Below the pieces are notes generated by a model. The model did no database searches. It was not told the origin of the DNA and saw nothing but the letters and a program-made list of their open reading frames with translations. Positions 60,906-64,000 of a stretch of DNA of 64,000 nucleotides are shown here, one piece after another. Source of the stretch: Nesterenkonia pannonica (GTDB lineage: Bacteria > Actinomycetota > Actinomycetes > Actinomycetales > Micrococcaceae); NCBI RefSeq assembly GCF_019575955.1, contig NZ_CP080575.1, positions 2,480,001 to 2,544,000 on the forward strand, read 5' to 3'. The position numbers and the translations under genes are program-made. Numbering within the stretch: position 1 is the first letter of the stretch; the number at the start of each line of letters is the position of its first letter.

Positions 60906-61223
60906 TAGGTGATCTCCATTGGTTCAGAGGTTTGTGGCCGTGCTTACCGGGTCAGGTCTCTGCGGGGAACAGCGTGGGGCTGTTGCCCTGTCTGCGTGCA
61001 GACACAAAAACATGTGGCATTCGTTGCGCACTTTCCCGCAACCCGGACCGGGTCCTTTGCCACACAGAAACAATCGAGTCAACGATAGCAGGTTCGTGTC
61101 GGTAGACGCGAACGGCGAAGTTTACCCGCCGAGGCCGCGGCGCCCAGCTCCTTCGGAGCCTGAGCGTCGCGGCACTCGGTGCGTGAGCGGCCCCGCCGAT
61201 GCGGGGATCGAACGACTGCCTCG
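60906..61223 (-). promoter_or_regulatory. rpsL leader / rpoC-rpsL spacer
   Basis: 318 nt without a gene. Holds a 14-bp palindrome GTCTGCGTGCAGAC (60990-61003) and, on the minus strand, a possible -10 TATCGT at 61082-61087. No clear terminator for rpoC is seen. Expected to carry the str operon promoter; exact elements uncertain. Confidence 0.35.

Positions 61224-64000
<2,777 letters not shown>

Overview
The window comes from a high-GC Gram-positive actinobacterium. The gene order rpsL-rpsG-fusA-tuf / S10-spc-alpha ribosomal operons / truA / rplM-rpsI-glmM / coaA-glmS-acpS-nnrD-alr-tsaE-tsaB-rimI-tsaD, the spc operon without rpsN and the alpha operon without rpsD fit Micrococcaceae. Very acidic linkers in the exported lipoproteins would suit a salt-adapted member such as Nesterenkonia; that genus is an inference.

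Layout. 0-1.8 kb: iron-siderophore ABC permease and binding lipoprotein behind a DtxR-like iron box. 1.9-6.2 kb: THUMP-like methyltransferase, CopC-type copper protein with a membrane partner, and a 14-TM drug exporter. 6.3-8.2 kb: a zinc-homeostasis block (CobW/Rv0106-like protein, cysteine-less L36 paralogue, His-rich mini-protein, ArsR repressor with a palindromic operator). 8.2-11.2 kb: GH3 lipoprotein and a YbdK-type ligase. 11.4-18.6 kb: tsaD-rimI-tsaB-tsaE-alr-nnrD-acpS-glmS. 18.7-25.8 kb: coaA, VanY-like and CapA-like lipoproteins, mscL, nadX, glmM, rpsI-rplM. 26-39.2 kb: a PTS island (fruR-fruK-fruA converging on mtlD-mtlA-ptsI-ptsH-IIB, the divergent regulator mtlR and a sugar/H+ symporter) lying between rplM and truA. 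39.3-64 kb, all minus strand: truA, rplQ-rpoA-rpsK-rpsM-rpmJ-infA-map-adk-secY, the spc and S10 operons, tuf, fusA, rpsG, rpsL and the rpoC C-terminal part.

The most unusual property is not a gene. At about 35 places, conserved protein alignments require GCCGGC, but the sequence reads GCTTAC, GTAAGC, GCCTAC, GCTTAGC, GCTAAGC, GCTTAAGC or GCCTAAGC. Depending on reading phase this turns Ala-Gly into Val-Ser or Ala-Tyr, Pro into an in-frame TAA/TAG, or shifts the frame. It hits essential genes (adk P-loop, secY, rplC, rplD, rplX, fusA, rpoC, map, ptsH, glmS) that cannot all be broken in a living cell. The best explanation is a systematic consensus error at a modified GCCGGC site, so the text may carry an imprint of a DNA methyltransferase of that specificity. 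A second error class is loss of one base in short homopolymers. Most genes below are therefore described as the intact gene inferred across these breaks; coordinates span the whole reconstructed gene.
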